Positions 1-11,148 of a stretch of 64,000 nt of DNA are shown here, piece by piece. The DNA lies in contig NW_026944385.1 in NCBI RefSeq assembly GCF_033439725.1, forward strand, positions 4,063,001-4,127,000. Direction: 5' to 3'. Numbering within the stretch: the stretch's first letter is position 1; every line of letters starts with the position of its first letter. This DNA comes from Neurospora tetraspora. Taxonomy: Eukaryota > Ascomycota > Sordariomycetes > Sordariales > Sordariaceae. A program made the translations under genes and the position numbers. The notes under the pieces were generated by a model, which saw only the letters and a program-made list of their open reading frames with translations, was not told where the DNA came from and did not search any database.

Positions 1-2442
1 GTGATGCCGGAGATAAAGTTGATAAATCGCTCGCCGTACTCGTGAGGGGGTAGGGCGGAAATCTGATTACGATCACCCGACAAGCCCTTCCAGAAGTGTT
101 CCATTTTCTTGATGATTCCGTACTAGAATTCACGTTAGCACTTGTCAGAAGCATACAGACCAGATAGACATGAACCTACGTGTGTCAAGCAGTCAATCAC
201 TCCGAGGTAGTAGATCTCATCCGCCGGGGTGTTGTCCTCATGGGTTGCACGGAACCCTCCGTCATCCTGGTTGAAAACAAAGCCTATGCGGCTCTGGTTG
301 TGCTCAAGTTCGTCGGGCATCCGGTTGCTCGTCTCTCCCATAGGAACTGGCCTCTCGGACTTGACCATCTGCCGCAGTTCCCTAGCCTTCCGCGCATTCT
401 CCAACTTAGATGGGGTCCGCATCAAGACGGAGCTAGGGTCTTCGCGTGAGTTGTCACCGCCAGGGTTGAAGATTCGCAGGGTCTTGTCCCGCAGATTCTC
501 CTCGTTTCCTCGCTGGAGATCATGGATACCAACGAGCAGAGAGTAATCCATTATCTGTAGCTTCTGAAGCAACCGAATATCCTTTTGGAGCTGCTCCAAG
601 AACTTCTTCTTCTTCTGAAGCCCGAGTTCGAGATGTCGGTGTCGTCGAAGCCAGTTCAGGTCCTTTAATGTTGCCCTTGGATTCTTGTCGAGATCTTCCT
701 CCCTGTAGTCGCGACCAATTGTTGAACCCTTCAAATCGAAGGTCTCGTGGATGTCCCGGTGCGGAGGGAAGAGGTTGTTCATGACGACGAAGTGAATCTT
801 CTTGCCATACGGCATCTTGACCCGGTGCAGGCCGTAGAATTGCGAGAGAAGGGTGTTGGGGTTTTCGGTAACATGCTTGAAATAGTCCTTGAGGATCTTG
901 CGAAGAAACTTATGCTCGGCGTGGTGAATGGTCTTGATGATGTACTTGTAGTCTCGAGAAAAGTAAAAGAAACTGCCGCTCTTGCCAGGAGAACCAAGTT
1001 CGGATAGTATATACTTGCCCGTCAGTGACATGAGATAATCTGCTGGATCCAGGCCGAAGCGTGTGCGGAGATGTCGGAAAACCCAAGGCGCATAGTCCTT
1101 AAACTTGAAGTCATACTTGGCGGAGGGAACCAGCTCGTTCCCGGCACTTCTAAGAGGTTAGATACCAGATCGTGTGAGAGGAAGTATCATGAAATGCTTA
1201 CATGTCAAAGGTGGATTTTTGCTTTGCCTCAAAGTCAGCGTCCGTCAGCGGGCGGTCAAGCTTGGCATTCGTTCGCGATACCGAGACTCGGATGCCGGTC
1301 AGCATGTTGTAGGCTGTGACCCAATTGGCATGTTTCTCGTCGACCTTGGTGCCAACCAAAACCCGGTCGTCGTCTTCGGCATCTTTCCTCCTCCTCTTGC
1401 TGGCCCGTTTCTCCCTGTAGACTTCGGCCCATCGCAATGCGTCGTCATCGGGCACAACTTCGTCGCGAGGCATTTCCGAGTGGAGAGATTGTGTGTTTCT
1501 TCTAGCAATATTCAGTGACGCCCTACGTACGCCAGCAACGCCAGTTGGTGAGAAGCGACCGGTCGCGTGAGCAGCATCGAAGCCGTCCTTGGATCCACGA
1601 GGAGCCGAAGGTTTAGGAACTTCGAGGGTATGGCGATGTTTAATACCGGGACCGGGTGGCGGTGCGAGGGCACTGGTGGAGGCTGAGATGGGTGCTGCAG
1701 GGTTGTACAAGGGCGGCGACGAGTAACGATGCGGTGAAGGAGGGCTGTTAGGTGCCAAATCGCGCTGCTGAGCTGGTGGTGATGATGGAAAGTATCCATT
1801 GGGAGTCTGGTGGGCGGGAGGCGTGGGCGTCCCATTCTCGACGGTGCGAACGTCTCCCCTGTTGACAGGACGCAAGGGCATCTCCGTCGGTGGAGTTTGA
1901 ATTGAAACACTGTTGGCAGAGCCCAGGGAGGCCCGCGAGAAGGCACCCTTTTGGTCGTTTGTCGTTTGACCGTCCGGAGTTGGACGAGCCGAGTTCGACG
2001 ACGGGATTGTCCGGTCCGGAATGGCGATGGGAAACCTGCCGTTTGGGTGCGGCTTCCCGCTTTTCGTGACTTGATGCCCGCCCAGCCTGGCGCTCCCGTC
2101 GACCCCGTTCAAGTTCATCCCATGTAGTTTCCCATTAATCCCGTCCACATCGCCATCGAGACCTCCATTTGGCGAAGAGGTCATGTTGGAATGTCGTCGC
2201 AGACTGTCCCCATTCAACCGTGTCGTGATGTCCGAATCGTCTACTGTAGAAGTGTGTGTCGATTGGCTTGAACCCTCGTCGTCGAAGCTCTCGATTGACG
2301 TGTGAGAATGGGAGTGACGAGGAAGCGGGTGTTCATCGACCTTGCCGTTGGGTTGCCCGTATTGGCCGGCAGGGTTGAGGTGTACGACGGCGGGGGAACG
2401 CTGGTAGATTGGCGAGTTGTGGTCGGGTGCGAAGGAGGGCAT
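1..2442 (-). CDS. mss-4: Phosphatidylinositol-4-phosphate 5-kinase MSS-4, 3' end cut by window edge
   Basis: Makes PI(4,5)P2 from PI4P at the plasma membrane; in Neurospora the enzyme is tied to polar growth. Three exons are seen: 2442-1202, 1149-180 and 122 to beyond 1. The introns are 1150-1201 (donor gtaagc, end ctaacctcttag) and 123-179 (donor gtaggt, branch gctaac, end ctag). Both splices restore the family sequence: STFDI|SAGNELVPSAKYDFKF and GVIDCLTH|YGIIKKMEHFWKGL. The first ~400 residues are low-complexity, rich in Pro, Ser and His. The kinase core then shows KSGSFFYFSRDYKYIIK, DLKGST, MDYSLLVGIHD and the activation-loop KK pair. About 777 residues lie in the window. The start at 2442 is the first ATG of the open frame; a further upstream exon cannot be excluded, because the frame stays open for a short way 5' and includes a possible acceptor (gcccag). 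Confidence 0.93.
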
Positions 2443-5400
2443 CTCGGGTGGATAATGGCACCCGGAAACTGGGCAGCTAATGGCTACTCGGTGAGCAATG
2501 TTTCGGTATTATTTTTGTCGGCTGGCGGTAGCGGCGCACATGCTTCGACGGCGAGAGAGAGGTCAACGATGCCAACTGCCAACTGCGTGTCACCGACAGA
2601 GATTGATTGTTGATTGTTGACCAAGTCGGTTAAGGGGTTTCCGAGATTGGCGCTGTTCGCGGTCGGGCCCGTTCGGGATCGAGAAAGGGGGTCGAACTAA
2701 GATGATGGATATGGCAGATAGGGAAGGAAGCGAGACAGGAAATGACGAGAAACGGCGGAGACAATTGCGTCGGGTTGGAATCGAGTGGTTGTTGGTGTTG
2801 TGTGTGCAGCTCGGCTGCCCCGACGTTGAAGCGGGTGGTGGTGGTAAGAGGATTGGAGGTTGGGAGGATTGGTTGGCTGTGTGGTTGTTGCTGGCTGGCG
2901 GACTGTCTGGGGCTGGGTGCGTGCTGTGCTGCTGACAGTGACGACCAGCAGCGACGGCCTAGGGGAAGTCGGAGAACCAGGGCAGGGCAACCGAACTGAA
3001 TGCTTGGCCTTGGCACTACGCACTCCGGACTTAGTGTATCAACGGAAAGCGAGAAGCGACAAGGGTCGGCTTGGCCTGACTAGTAAAAGGTAATGGGACG
3101 GCTCAAAGATGATGATATCAAAGTCGTGTTATTGTAGTATCGTTAGGTCCGTCGTTTGGTCGTTTCGTTCAATAGCGTGTAGTGAGTGCCGTGGGTGAGC
3201 AAGTGTGTACTTCAGGTCGGCGTACAGCGGCAGTGAGTGCGACCAGAGCAGAAACTAGTGGAACGGAATGTCGCGCAGGCGGCAGTGACAAAAAGGCGGA
3301 CACACGGGTCAGAGAGTAAGAGCGATGTGGACCTGCAAGGAAGATGGATTCCGCGGGAGAAAGAAAGATGAAAAAGAGACAGAGAAAATGAACGTTTCCA
3401 ATCGGAGGACCCTTGATTTCGGCACGATAGTGATGAGTGGGAACAGACCGACGAAGGGATTCCCCGGTGGTGTTGTTGTCGCCGTTCCGTTGTTGCTGCT
3501 GTTGCCAGAAAACAGGAAGGCCGACAGGAACACAGCGGTTTGGGGGCACACCAAAAGAACACAGCTGACTGCAACAGCGAGGCGACACAGCAACTGGACC
3601 TGGAACAGGCGGAGACACCTGTGGACTGAGGCTGCAGTCCAGAGTGGACTTGCAAGCGAGGAACGATGCAAGAACGGTCCACGGATCCACGGCAACATGG
3701 CTAGCCTCCTGCAGCCAGTGACAGCTCGCCCAGGGGAACAAGGCCAAGACATCCCAAGAAAACTCCAAGCCACTGCCACCGAATGCCGCGAGCGAGCATG
3801 AAAGGCCAGGGGAGAGCGTCGGGGATTTCGAGGCACAGCACCAACAAATGATTGCTGAACAATTGAAACGGTGGAGACCAAGTGGAAATATAGCTTGGCG
3901 CTCTCCTGGGGGATCTCCTTCCACAGTGGTAGCTAAACTCCAAGAAGCAATTATTTTTAGACTTTTGCACAAATTATACGAGCTTTGTTTTACTTTTGCT
4001 GCATTACTTTCCAGAGGATCCACGGTTTTGATATCGAATCCTTTTTGTTTCAGCTTTCATCCTTCTCCTCCAGGTCAATCGACCTCCATCACCACCCGAA
4101 CGGCAAAACCCGTGAGAACATGATCTTGAAAGTCTCGAACACACAAAACACACGACCACAAAACCCACCTCGGCTATGTACTCATCTCAGACAGCAAAAA
4201 ACTCTGACCGAAGATCCCATTTCCTATTTCCCGTCCCGACAAAGAAGTCGCCATCGGAACCCCTATCCAGACTGGATACCTACCCTTTTAGTTGCTGTCG
4301 TCCCCAACAACAGCAACCCAAGACTTTGAACGAGATTCAACCAGATGCCAAATCTCAATTCTTGACTGCGACAATGATCGTCAATCGCTTCACTTTGGTG
4401 CACAACCCGTGGTCCCTTGCAGTCTCAGACTCCCAGTCTCCCACAAGTCACAAGTCGCATCGCAACGAGTCCGCGCAAAGCCACGTTCCCACCCGCTGCC
4501 CCCACATCTCATTTAAAGCGCTGCCAGGTGAGCGGCGGAGACGGGCTGAACGGGGACCGGGATTGGGACTTGGGACTTGGGACATGTTACGGGCGCTACT
4601 CCTCGGATTTCCATTCATTCATTCATTCATTCATTCATTCACCGTCATGCCCTTGTCAACTGTGTGAATAAACTCACGACGAAGGGATTTCTTGTGTCAT
4701 GCCTGCAAGGCCAGGTTTGGGTGCAACAATCTTCTGGGGAAGATGACGGAACTGACGATATTAACAACTTCTAAGTACAGCGGTGGCGGCCTCTCGCTTA
4801 GTTTGATGATCGATGATAAGATAAGGAGGGTATGATGTCGTTTTACATTCCATTCCACTTCCACTTCTGGCAGGCTTGTTGTCGTTCAACCAGCTTCATG
4901 ATACTACAGACGTCCTACACTTACAGGAACGACTGACAATCAATTGAACATCGGACGTCCAAAACAAGGAATGGACACGAAGGACAACGCAACAGAAACT
5001 CCATACAATCATAGTACCTACTGAACACTGACACAGAACCTCGCTGGGAATCGATTATATACCAACTCGATTGACCGGCGACCGACGAGGCCAGACAGCC
5101 AGACAAACAAGACACAGACATCTAAAACTTGCAACAACAGACCCCGCTTTCTAATCTTTCTGATCATAAAAAAGATCGAGGAATTCTGAAACGGTGGTAC
5201 TATCCTCCTTGTTCTACCTTACTTGAAGATCGCAGACCGATAGTGTATAAGATGTTAGCTTGGTTTTTGCGGGTGGCAACTGAAAGAACCTTACTTTTTG
5301 CTACAAAAAATACCTGTTTTGTCGTCTGCCTTTCTGCTCCCTGTTTCTTGTAGGATCGCCGTACCAAGCTAACATTTCACATCCCGTCCATGCAGAGGTG

Positions 5401-6255
5401 TAGAATGACCAGTGTTTCAATGAAGTCAATCTTGCGTTCAGATTGTCCAGTCCCATTCAGAGCCCAGAAGTCTACCTCTACCTACTGTGAGACGGGATCA
5501 TGTGATGCTGAACCCCTCCTCCCATCTCCCTCTCCTCCTATGAATATCAAAAACTTCAGGTCCATTGTATCACGAAAGGGGGAATTGATTGGCGGGGGTC
5601 ATGAGGGGGCCGGGCAGCTTCCAGTCAGTCACGAGTGGAAGTGGAAGTTGGGGAAAGAACGAACATCACATCACAGTCCATCCATTCCACATGTTTGGGC
5701 AAGTACGATGGAACGGAACTTTGATCACGACATCGATCCATTTCCGGATGGATGGTCCAATTGCCTTCTGTCACGGTCCGTCTCCATTATCAAAGACAAA
5801 CCCCGAAGGTCGTCGGTTGAAACAACTCACTGCCTGGTTCACTGTATCGGCCGTACCTATATCATCTCTGGTCTCACGTTCGCTCGAAGCACCGACCGAT
5901 CCAATCTATGGCCATGGCAATACATTGCATCACAACCAGATTTCCGCTTTCATCATGGCACATCAAGAGCGAAGCAAGAAAAAGATATTGAAGATAAGAA
6001 GCGCTTCACAAAACGCCTCGTTCAATTCAGTGGTATAACCGCGAAACTCGCTAATCCCAGGAAGCCATGACCAGCCAGATACCCCTTATAAAATGCTTCA
6101 GACAGATATGATCCAGACCCAGAAAAGAAAAAGAAATGCTAACAAAATGCAATGCAAATCCTCATCCCTCATCTCTCATTCTCATGGCCGTCCATCCTTT
6201 ATCCTTCACCTTTCCCTTCCCCATTTCCTTCCCCTAAACCAGTCCCTCAACTAAC
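2443..6255. other. Gene-free interval: mss-4 upstream region and allantoinase 3' side
   Basis: No reading frame here shows recognisable protein features. The part next to 2443 is presumably promoter and 5' leader of mss-4, which would be long and pyrimidine-rich on the minus strand. Open frames at 3169-4023 (-) and 5390-6070 (+) have compositions that look like translated non-coding DNA. A short (GGGACTT)-like repeat lies at about 4557-4582, next to a CATT microsatellite. Confidence 0.5.
4612..4641. repeat. (CATT)n microsatellite
   Basis: About seven and a half perfect tandem copies of CATT, in non-coding DNA upstream of mss-4. Confidence 0.95.
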
Positions 6256-7956
6256 CTAAACCACCCTCCTCTCAGTAATCGCCTCACCAACCGGCTTCAC
6301 ACTCACGAAACCCCCATTGCCTCCACCAAGCTGATACACCTTCCTGCCTCTCAACCAAGTCTCCCTCACGCGTCCCTTAAACTGGTGTCCCTCCCACGGA
6401 CTGCACTTATTCTTCCACTTCATATCACCCGCCTTCAACACCCACTCCTCCTCATCATCGAACACACAAACATCGCCGTCCATGCCAACCTTGAGCCCGC
6501 CCTTGCGGTGCGAGAGACCGACCTGCTTGGCCGTGGCCTGGCAGCACAGCCGGACGATGTCGACAACAGACAAAGGAGTGGCCCGCTTGGTGGCGGTGGT
6601 GTAGAGGATAGGCAGGCCAAGACCGACGGAGGAGATGCCGCCCCAGGCGGCGAAGAAGTCGCCTTGGCCCTGGGGGCCGGCGGCGGCGTCTTGCTGGACG
6701 TGGGACAGCTCGGCGGCGTGTTCGTGATTACCGCAGCAGTCGGTCTTGTCGTGCTTCTCCTCGGGGAGATCCTCGGGGAGGGTGACGTCGATGCCGGAGT
6801 CGTGGAAGCGGAGGCTGGGGCGGCGGAGCATGGCGCCGTTCTGTTCGTCGAATTCGGGCTGGACGGCCAAGTGGTCGGGAAGCAGCTTGAGCTCGGGGGT
6901 GCAGGGGCTGTGGTCGGACACAACGGTGCGGATGCAGCTGTCGTCACCGGCGGTCAGCTCGGCCCAGAGCTTGTCCTGGTTGGACTGCTCGCGGATGGGC
7001 GGGCAGCACTTGTGGCGGGTGTCGCCGTCCTCGATGTTGTCCGAGGCCAGGCCGAGGTAGTGGAAGCACGTCTCGGCGGTGATGTTGACGCCGCGGGCGC
7101 GGGCGTTGCGCAAGATTGGGATGGCCTCGGTCGCGGACAGGTGGACGATGTGCAGGTGCAGCTGTGGGGCGAGGTCGACCATGGAGAGGATCTCCTCGAT
7201 GGCGTAGGTCTCGAAGGCGGGCGGGCGCGACTCGAGGAAGGTGGAGTAGCTGGTGAGCTCGCCCTTGGGGGCCAGGGGCGGGTCGGAGCGGGTGACGCCG
7301 TCGCCGACCGAGTCGGTGATGGGCGGGAGCATCTCGGCGTGGAACATGAGCGTTGTTGGTGTGTCCTTGAGGGTGGTCATGGCGAGGGCAATGTCGCTTG
7401 AGGAGACGGCGGGGAACTCCTCGACTCCGGACTCGATAAGGAATCCCTTGAAGCCACGGACACCGGCCTCGACGAGGGGAAGCAGCTGATCAGCGTTGCC
7501 GGGGATGACGCCGCCATAGAAGCCAACATCGACCCAGCATTGACCCTGAGCAGCAGCAAGTTTTACCCTGAAGCCTTCGAGTGTGGTGGTGGGAGGGATG
7601 GCGTTCAATGGCATGTCGATGACGGTGGTGACGCCGCCCGAGGCAGCCGCCCTCGTGCCAGTCGCGAAGCCTTCCCATTCTGTACGGCCGGGCTCGTTGA
7701 GGTGGACGTGGGCGTCTACGAGGCCAGGGAGTATGAGCTTGTTGCCGTAGTCCACATATGTGCTCGACGCAGGGAACGCTTCTTGGGGGAGGATGGCCGG
7801 GGCTACGAAGACGATCTTGCCGGTGGTGGAGGAGATGGCAACGGTGGCGGGTGTGAGGAGGAGCGAGTCGTCAGGCAGAGTGAGAACGGCCCTGTTGGAG
7901 ACGAGCACCACAAGCGGCTCGGATGCCGCGTCCGGGAGGAAGGTTGATACCGTCAT
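6256..7956 (-). CDS. aln-1: Allantoinase (purine catabolism)
   Basis: Hydrolyses allantoin to allantoate so that purines can serve as nitrogen source. A single exon of 566 aa starts at an ATG at 7956. It is an amidohydrolase/dihydroorotase-type barrel: the metal pair motif DAHVHLNEPGR has H83 and H85, the probable carboxylated lysine is K170 in GFKGF, further ligands are H206 (FHAEM) and H272 (IVHLSATE), and the catalytic aspartate is D348 in VSDHSPCTP. It is longer than the ~460 residues of yeast Dal1. Most of the extra length is an insert at about 360-432 carrying a Cys/His-rich stretch (CCGNHEH). Five or more GATA-core sites upstream fit nitrogen control by the GATA factor NIT2. The symbol is the Neurospora allantoinase name; identity by motif is firm, the symbol less so. 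Confidence 0.93.
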   Translation of the reverse strand: MTVSTFLPDAASEPLVVLVSNRAVLTLPDDSLLLTPATVAISSTTGKIVFVAPAILPQEAFPASSTYVDYGNKLILPGLVDAHVHLNEPGRTEWEGFATGTRAAASGGVTTVIDMPLNAIPPTTTLEGFRVKLAAAQGQCWVDVGFYGGVIPGNADQLLPLVEAGVRGFKGFLIESGVEEFPAVSSSDIALAMTTLKDTPTTLMFHAEMLPPITDSVGDGVTRSDPPLAPKGELTSYSTFLESRPPAFETYAIEEILSMVDLAPQLHLHIVHLSATEAIPILRNARARGVNITAETCFHYLGLASDNIEDGDTRHKCCPPIREQSNQDKLWAELTAGDDSCIRTVVSDHSPCTPELKLLPDHLAVQPEFDEQNGAMLRRPSLRFHDSGIDVTLPEDLPEEKHDKTDCCGNHEHAAELSHVQQDAAAGPQGQGDFFAAWGGISSVGLGLPILYTTATKRATPLSVVDIVRLCCQATAKQVGLSHRKGGLKVGMDGDVCVFDDEEEWVLKAGDMKWKNKCSPWEGHQFKGRVRETWLRGRKVYQLGGGNGGFVSVKPVGEAITERRVV

Positions 7957-8160
7957 TGTTGCGCGTTATGTGTTGTAGGTGTGGTTTAGATGTGGCTTGG
8001 GAGCTCCCTCTGTGAAAAGCGGCAAGGCTGCTAGTTCTAGGAGAAGGAGAGGAAGCAAAAGTCAAAGGGAGAGTGAGAGTGTTCTCGTCTTTCCTCTTCT
8101 TGTTTGGTTTGTGGTAAAAAGCTCACGAGCTCACAACACAAATGTTCACCGGGATCCGGG

Positions 8161-8490
8161 GATAAGATGTATGATCACCAGGATGCGGGAGCTTATCTGT
8201 GTTCGGACTTTATCCTGTGGGGTGTGTGTGACGCCTGGAAGGGGTGTGCCGTGCCGGTGTAAGATGTTGGCTGATAAGAGGCGGGATACGATATGTGAGA
8301 CGCCGTTTCGGTGAACAAGGAATAGAAGATCGAGTGAAGCTGATAAGAGACTTGATTGTTATATTTCAAACAAAGAAATAGGAAGTGTTCTGTAGGTACA
8401 GGATAGTAGGTGTAGAACAGAAGATGGGAAGAAAAAGAAGAAGAGGTGAGAACGGACGGATTCTCGAGATGGAAGCCATGCCCTTGATAA
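8161..8490. promoter_or_regulatory. Cluster of GATA-core sites upstream of allantoinase
   Basis: GATAAG cores lie at 8161-8166 (+), 8192-8197 (-), 8273-8278 (+) and 8342-8347 (+); GATAAA cores at about 8209-8214 (-) and 8486-8491 (+). Three of these are TGATAA, matching the AreA/NIT2 HGATAR consensus. Nitrogen-metabolite-repressed genes in Neurospora and Aspergillus have such multiple sites within 1 kb of the start. Binding is inferred, not shown. Confidence 0.6.
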
Positions 8491-8826
8491 AGAAATCAGG
8501 GTAAACCCGAGAAATGGGATTCGATAGTAGTAGTATCCATCACGATGGAAAGCCCTTGCGCCGTTTGCCGCGAGGAGACTCCACCGCCCTACTGGGACTG
8601 CGTTGGCCCCGAGCTGTTTGGACCGATCGAGGCATCGTGAATATGTGGATATGTGGTCAAGGATCGTGAGGCTTCGTTCCGCGCTGTGTACGGTGGCCCA
8701 TGTCGGTTTTCGTTTCACATCCCCAAAATCAAATGTTTGCCAGCTGCAACCACTAGAAACGCGCCCTGGCGCGTCAGATTAACAGCCACATCGCAAAGAT
8801 AACCTTATAAGCGTATATACTGCAGC

Positions 8827-8998
8827 TATTAGATGTGACGGTGTAGAATTAATTGATTGAAGAGTATATATAATTGATTCGCTTAAAAGGTATAGAAGGT
8901 ATTGGGGTAACTTAGATATACCTAGAAATTAGGTAATATTAGGTAATTAGAACGCTAACTTCTATATAGTATAATTAATACTACCCTTAAATTTAATA
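8827..8998. repeat. Left LTR of copia element (3' LTR)
   Basis: Begins TATTAGATGTGACGG (TG changed to TA) and ends AAATTTAATA (CA changed to TA). It aligns without gaps to 25469-25640. Most differences between the copies are transitions, and this copy keeps more G and C than the right one. Confidence 0.88.
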
Positions 8999-10792
8999 TA
9001 CCTCCTTACTTATAAACCTTCTAAATAGGGTAAAAGTAAAGCTATTTATAAAATTTCTCTTTTAGTACGTCAATTTCTCTAGCCAAATTATAAATATCTT
9101 TTAGAATATTATCCGGAATCTTTTTATTTATCCTTATCTTCTTACGAATTAATATATTTGTTATTCCTATTAATTCCTAGAATTTCTTATAATTTAATTA
9201 TCCTAAAACCTTTATTGATTTATCGGCTAGTATTTTCTTCGTTTCTAAATATTTAATTTCAATCCTTCCTTCTATAATTCCTACCTTAATTAGTAACGAT
9301 AAATATTGACATACTTCAACTTAGTTATTAATTTCGCTATTTTAATAATTGATATACGGATTATTTATATATTATTATAACCGATTATAAGTATATCCTT
9401 ATCGAAGGGAATATTAATCTCCTTATATAGACATATAATAGCAATAGTTTCCTTAGTCGCGTTTAAAATTAATAACAATTCTACATTTATTACTAAGGTA
9501 AATACTATCTTTTATTTAATTACACTCTAATAAACCAAACTATTAAAATATTTAATTATAAATTTATACGAATTCTTTCGATTTAGAAGATCATTAGTAT
9601 ATGATGTATTTAAAGCAATTTCGAATTTTATTAATTTATTATAATAAAGGGAGAAATTAAAATAGTATTAAAAATAATATAAAACCTTATTAATAATTTT
9701 ACGATATTGAAGACCGGGATTATAATTATAGTAAATTAATCGATTAGAGGCGTAAGTAATATTAGGCTGGGTAATTACGGCGGCGTATATTATAAAGCTA
9801 ATAATAACTTAATATTCCCGGATTTTATTAAAAGAGGCTATATTATCGTAAAGTATAAACTCTTCGTTATTTATTAAAATAAAGGCAAAAGTATAAGGGT
9901 TTTTAATTAATTTGGTAATTTTATAAATATATTCCTATTAAGATAATTAAATATAATTTACTTTTCAGTTTTAAATAATTTTAATATTTAAAAATTATTA
10001 AAGGTTATTACTATTAATAAATTTATATTTCTTCTTTAATTTCTTCGTAACCTAAGTAATTTTATCGTACTATAATTTATTAAAAGCGAAAATAATATCG
10101 TTGATATAATAGAAAATTAGGATTCTATTACATTTGAAAATATGCGGGTCTTCAAATAACGATTTAAACCCTAGGCTTTCGAAAGTCCTATTAAATTCTC
10201 GTTATTATAATAAAGGAATTCGTTAGAAATTATAGAGGGCTTTAAGGATTTTAAGAATAATATTATACTTTTAATAATCAGGAGGTATACGTATATAAAT
10301 TTCTTTATCGAAGTAAATATTAACGAAAGTATTTATTATATTATATTAAATAAGTTCGAAATCGAATTTAGTAACGTAAGTAATAATTAACCGAAATAAA
10401 TAACTAATTAATATTGAGGTATACGTTTCCTTACCGTAATTATATTATTAATTTCCTTTAATTACAAAGCGAACTTTTACTTTTAATAACCGACTATACG
10501 TGTTAACTGTATATATATATATATATATTTATATATAATCGAAGATTTAAAAACCTTTAGTACAAGGAACGTTTTTATCGATTTTAATCTATAATTTTAT
10601 TTCTCTATAACTATCGAAATATACTTCCTCTATTTATTTAATAAGATTACCCAAATCGTAATATTTAAAATCGTAATAGATTTTTAAGATTGGAAGGAAG
10701 TTTTAACGTTTAATAGAGTCCAATCTACTACCCCTAGAAATTAAATAGTTAATTTCTACTTTTATAACTATTTTATTCTACTACTACTTAAC

Positions 10793-11148
10793 TATTACGC
10801 GAAGACGTACTTCACAAGTAATGTTAATAGAGAATGAGAGAGTAAGTAACTGGTTGTTGGATAGAGTAATAGTACGTAACGATTGGCGATAGTCTTATTA
10901 AAGGAAGCGAAGATAATAACTATTGAAAGCCTTAACCTAGAACCTTATATACGATTTTACAAAGCGTAAACAAAATAAATAATAGGTTGTAAAGTAATAA
11001 TTAATTAATTTATTCATTTTAATAGAGACTGACGGGGTAAGCACTCTTATATACCGTGATATAATTAAATAAATATACCTATGCCTAATTCAATATATAT
11101 TATAATAGGGTAGAAATATCTAAGTACTACTTAGAATATCTCGTAATA
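10793..11148. repeat. Left LTR of gypsy element (3' LTR)
   Basis: 356 bp, starting TATTACGCGAAGAC and ending CTCGTAATA; the original termini TGTTAC and TAACA were changed by RIP. It is flanked on the left by the target duplication TTAAC. It has the same length as the right copy. Confidence 0.93.

Noticed and set aside
3169-4023. 284-residue open frame on the minus strand upstream of mss-4
   Set aside because: It starts at GTG, has no ATG near its 5' end, and its composition is that of translated pyrimidine-rich leader; overlapping frames are open as well.
5390-6070. 226-residue plus-strand frame with an ATG
   Set aside because: No domain, no protein-like blocks and many short simple-sequence stretches. 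Long enough to notice but not enough to call.
6385-7401. 338-residue plus-strand frame opposite allantoinase
   Set aside because: Antisense shadow of a GC-rich coding exon; Gly/Val/Ala bias is typical of such mirrors.
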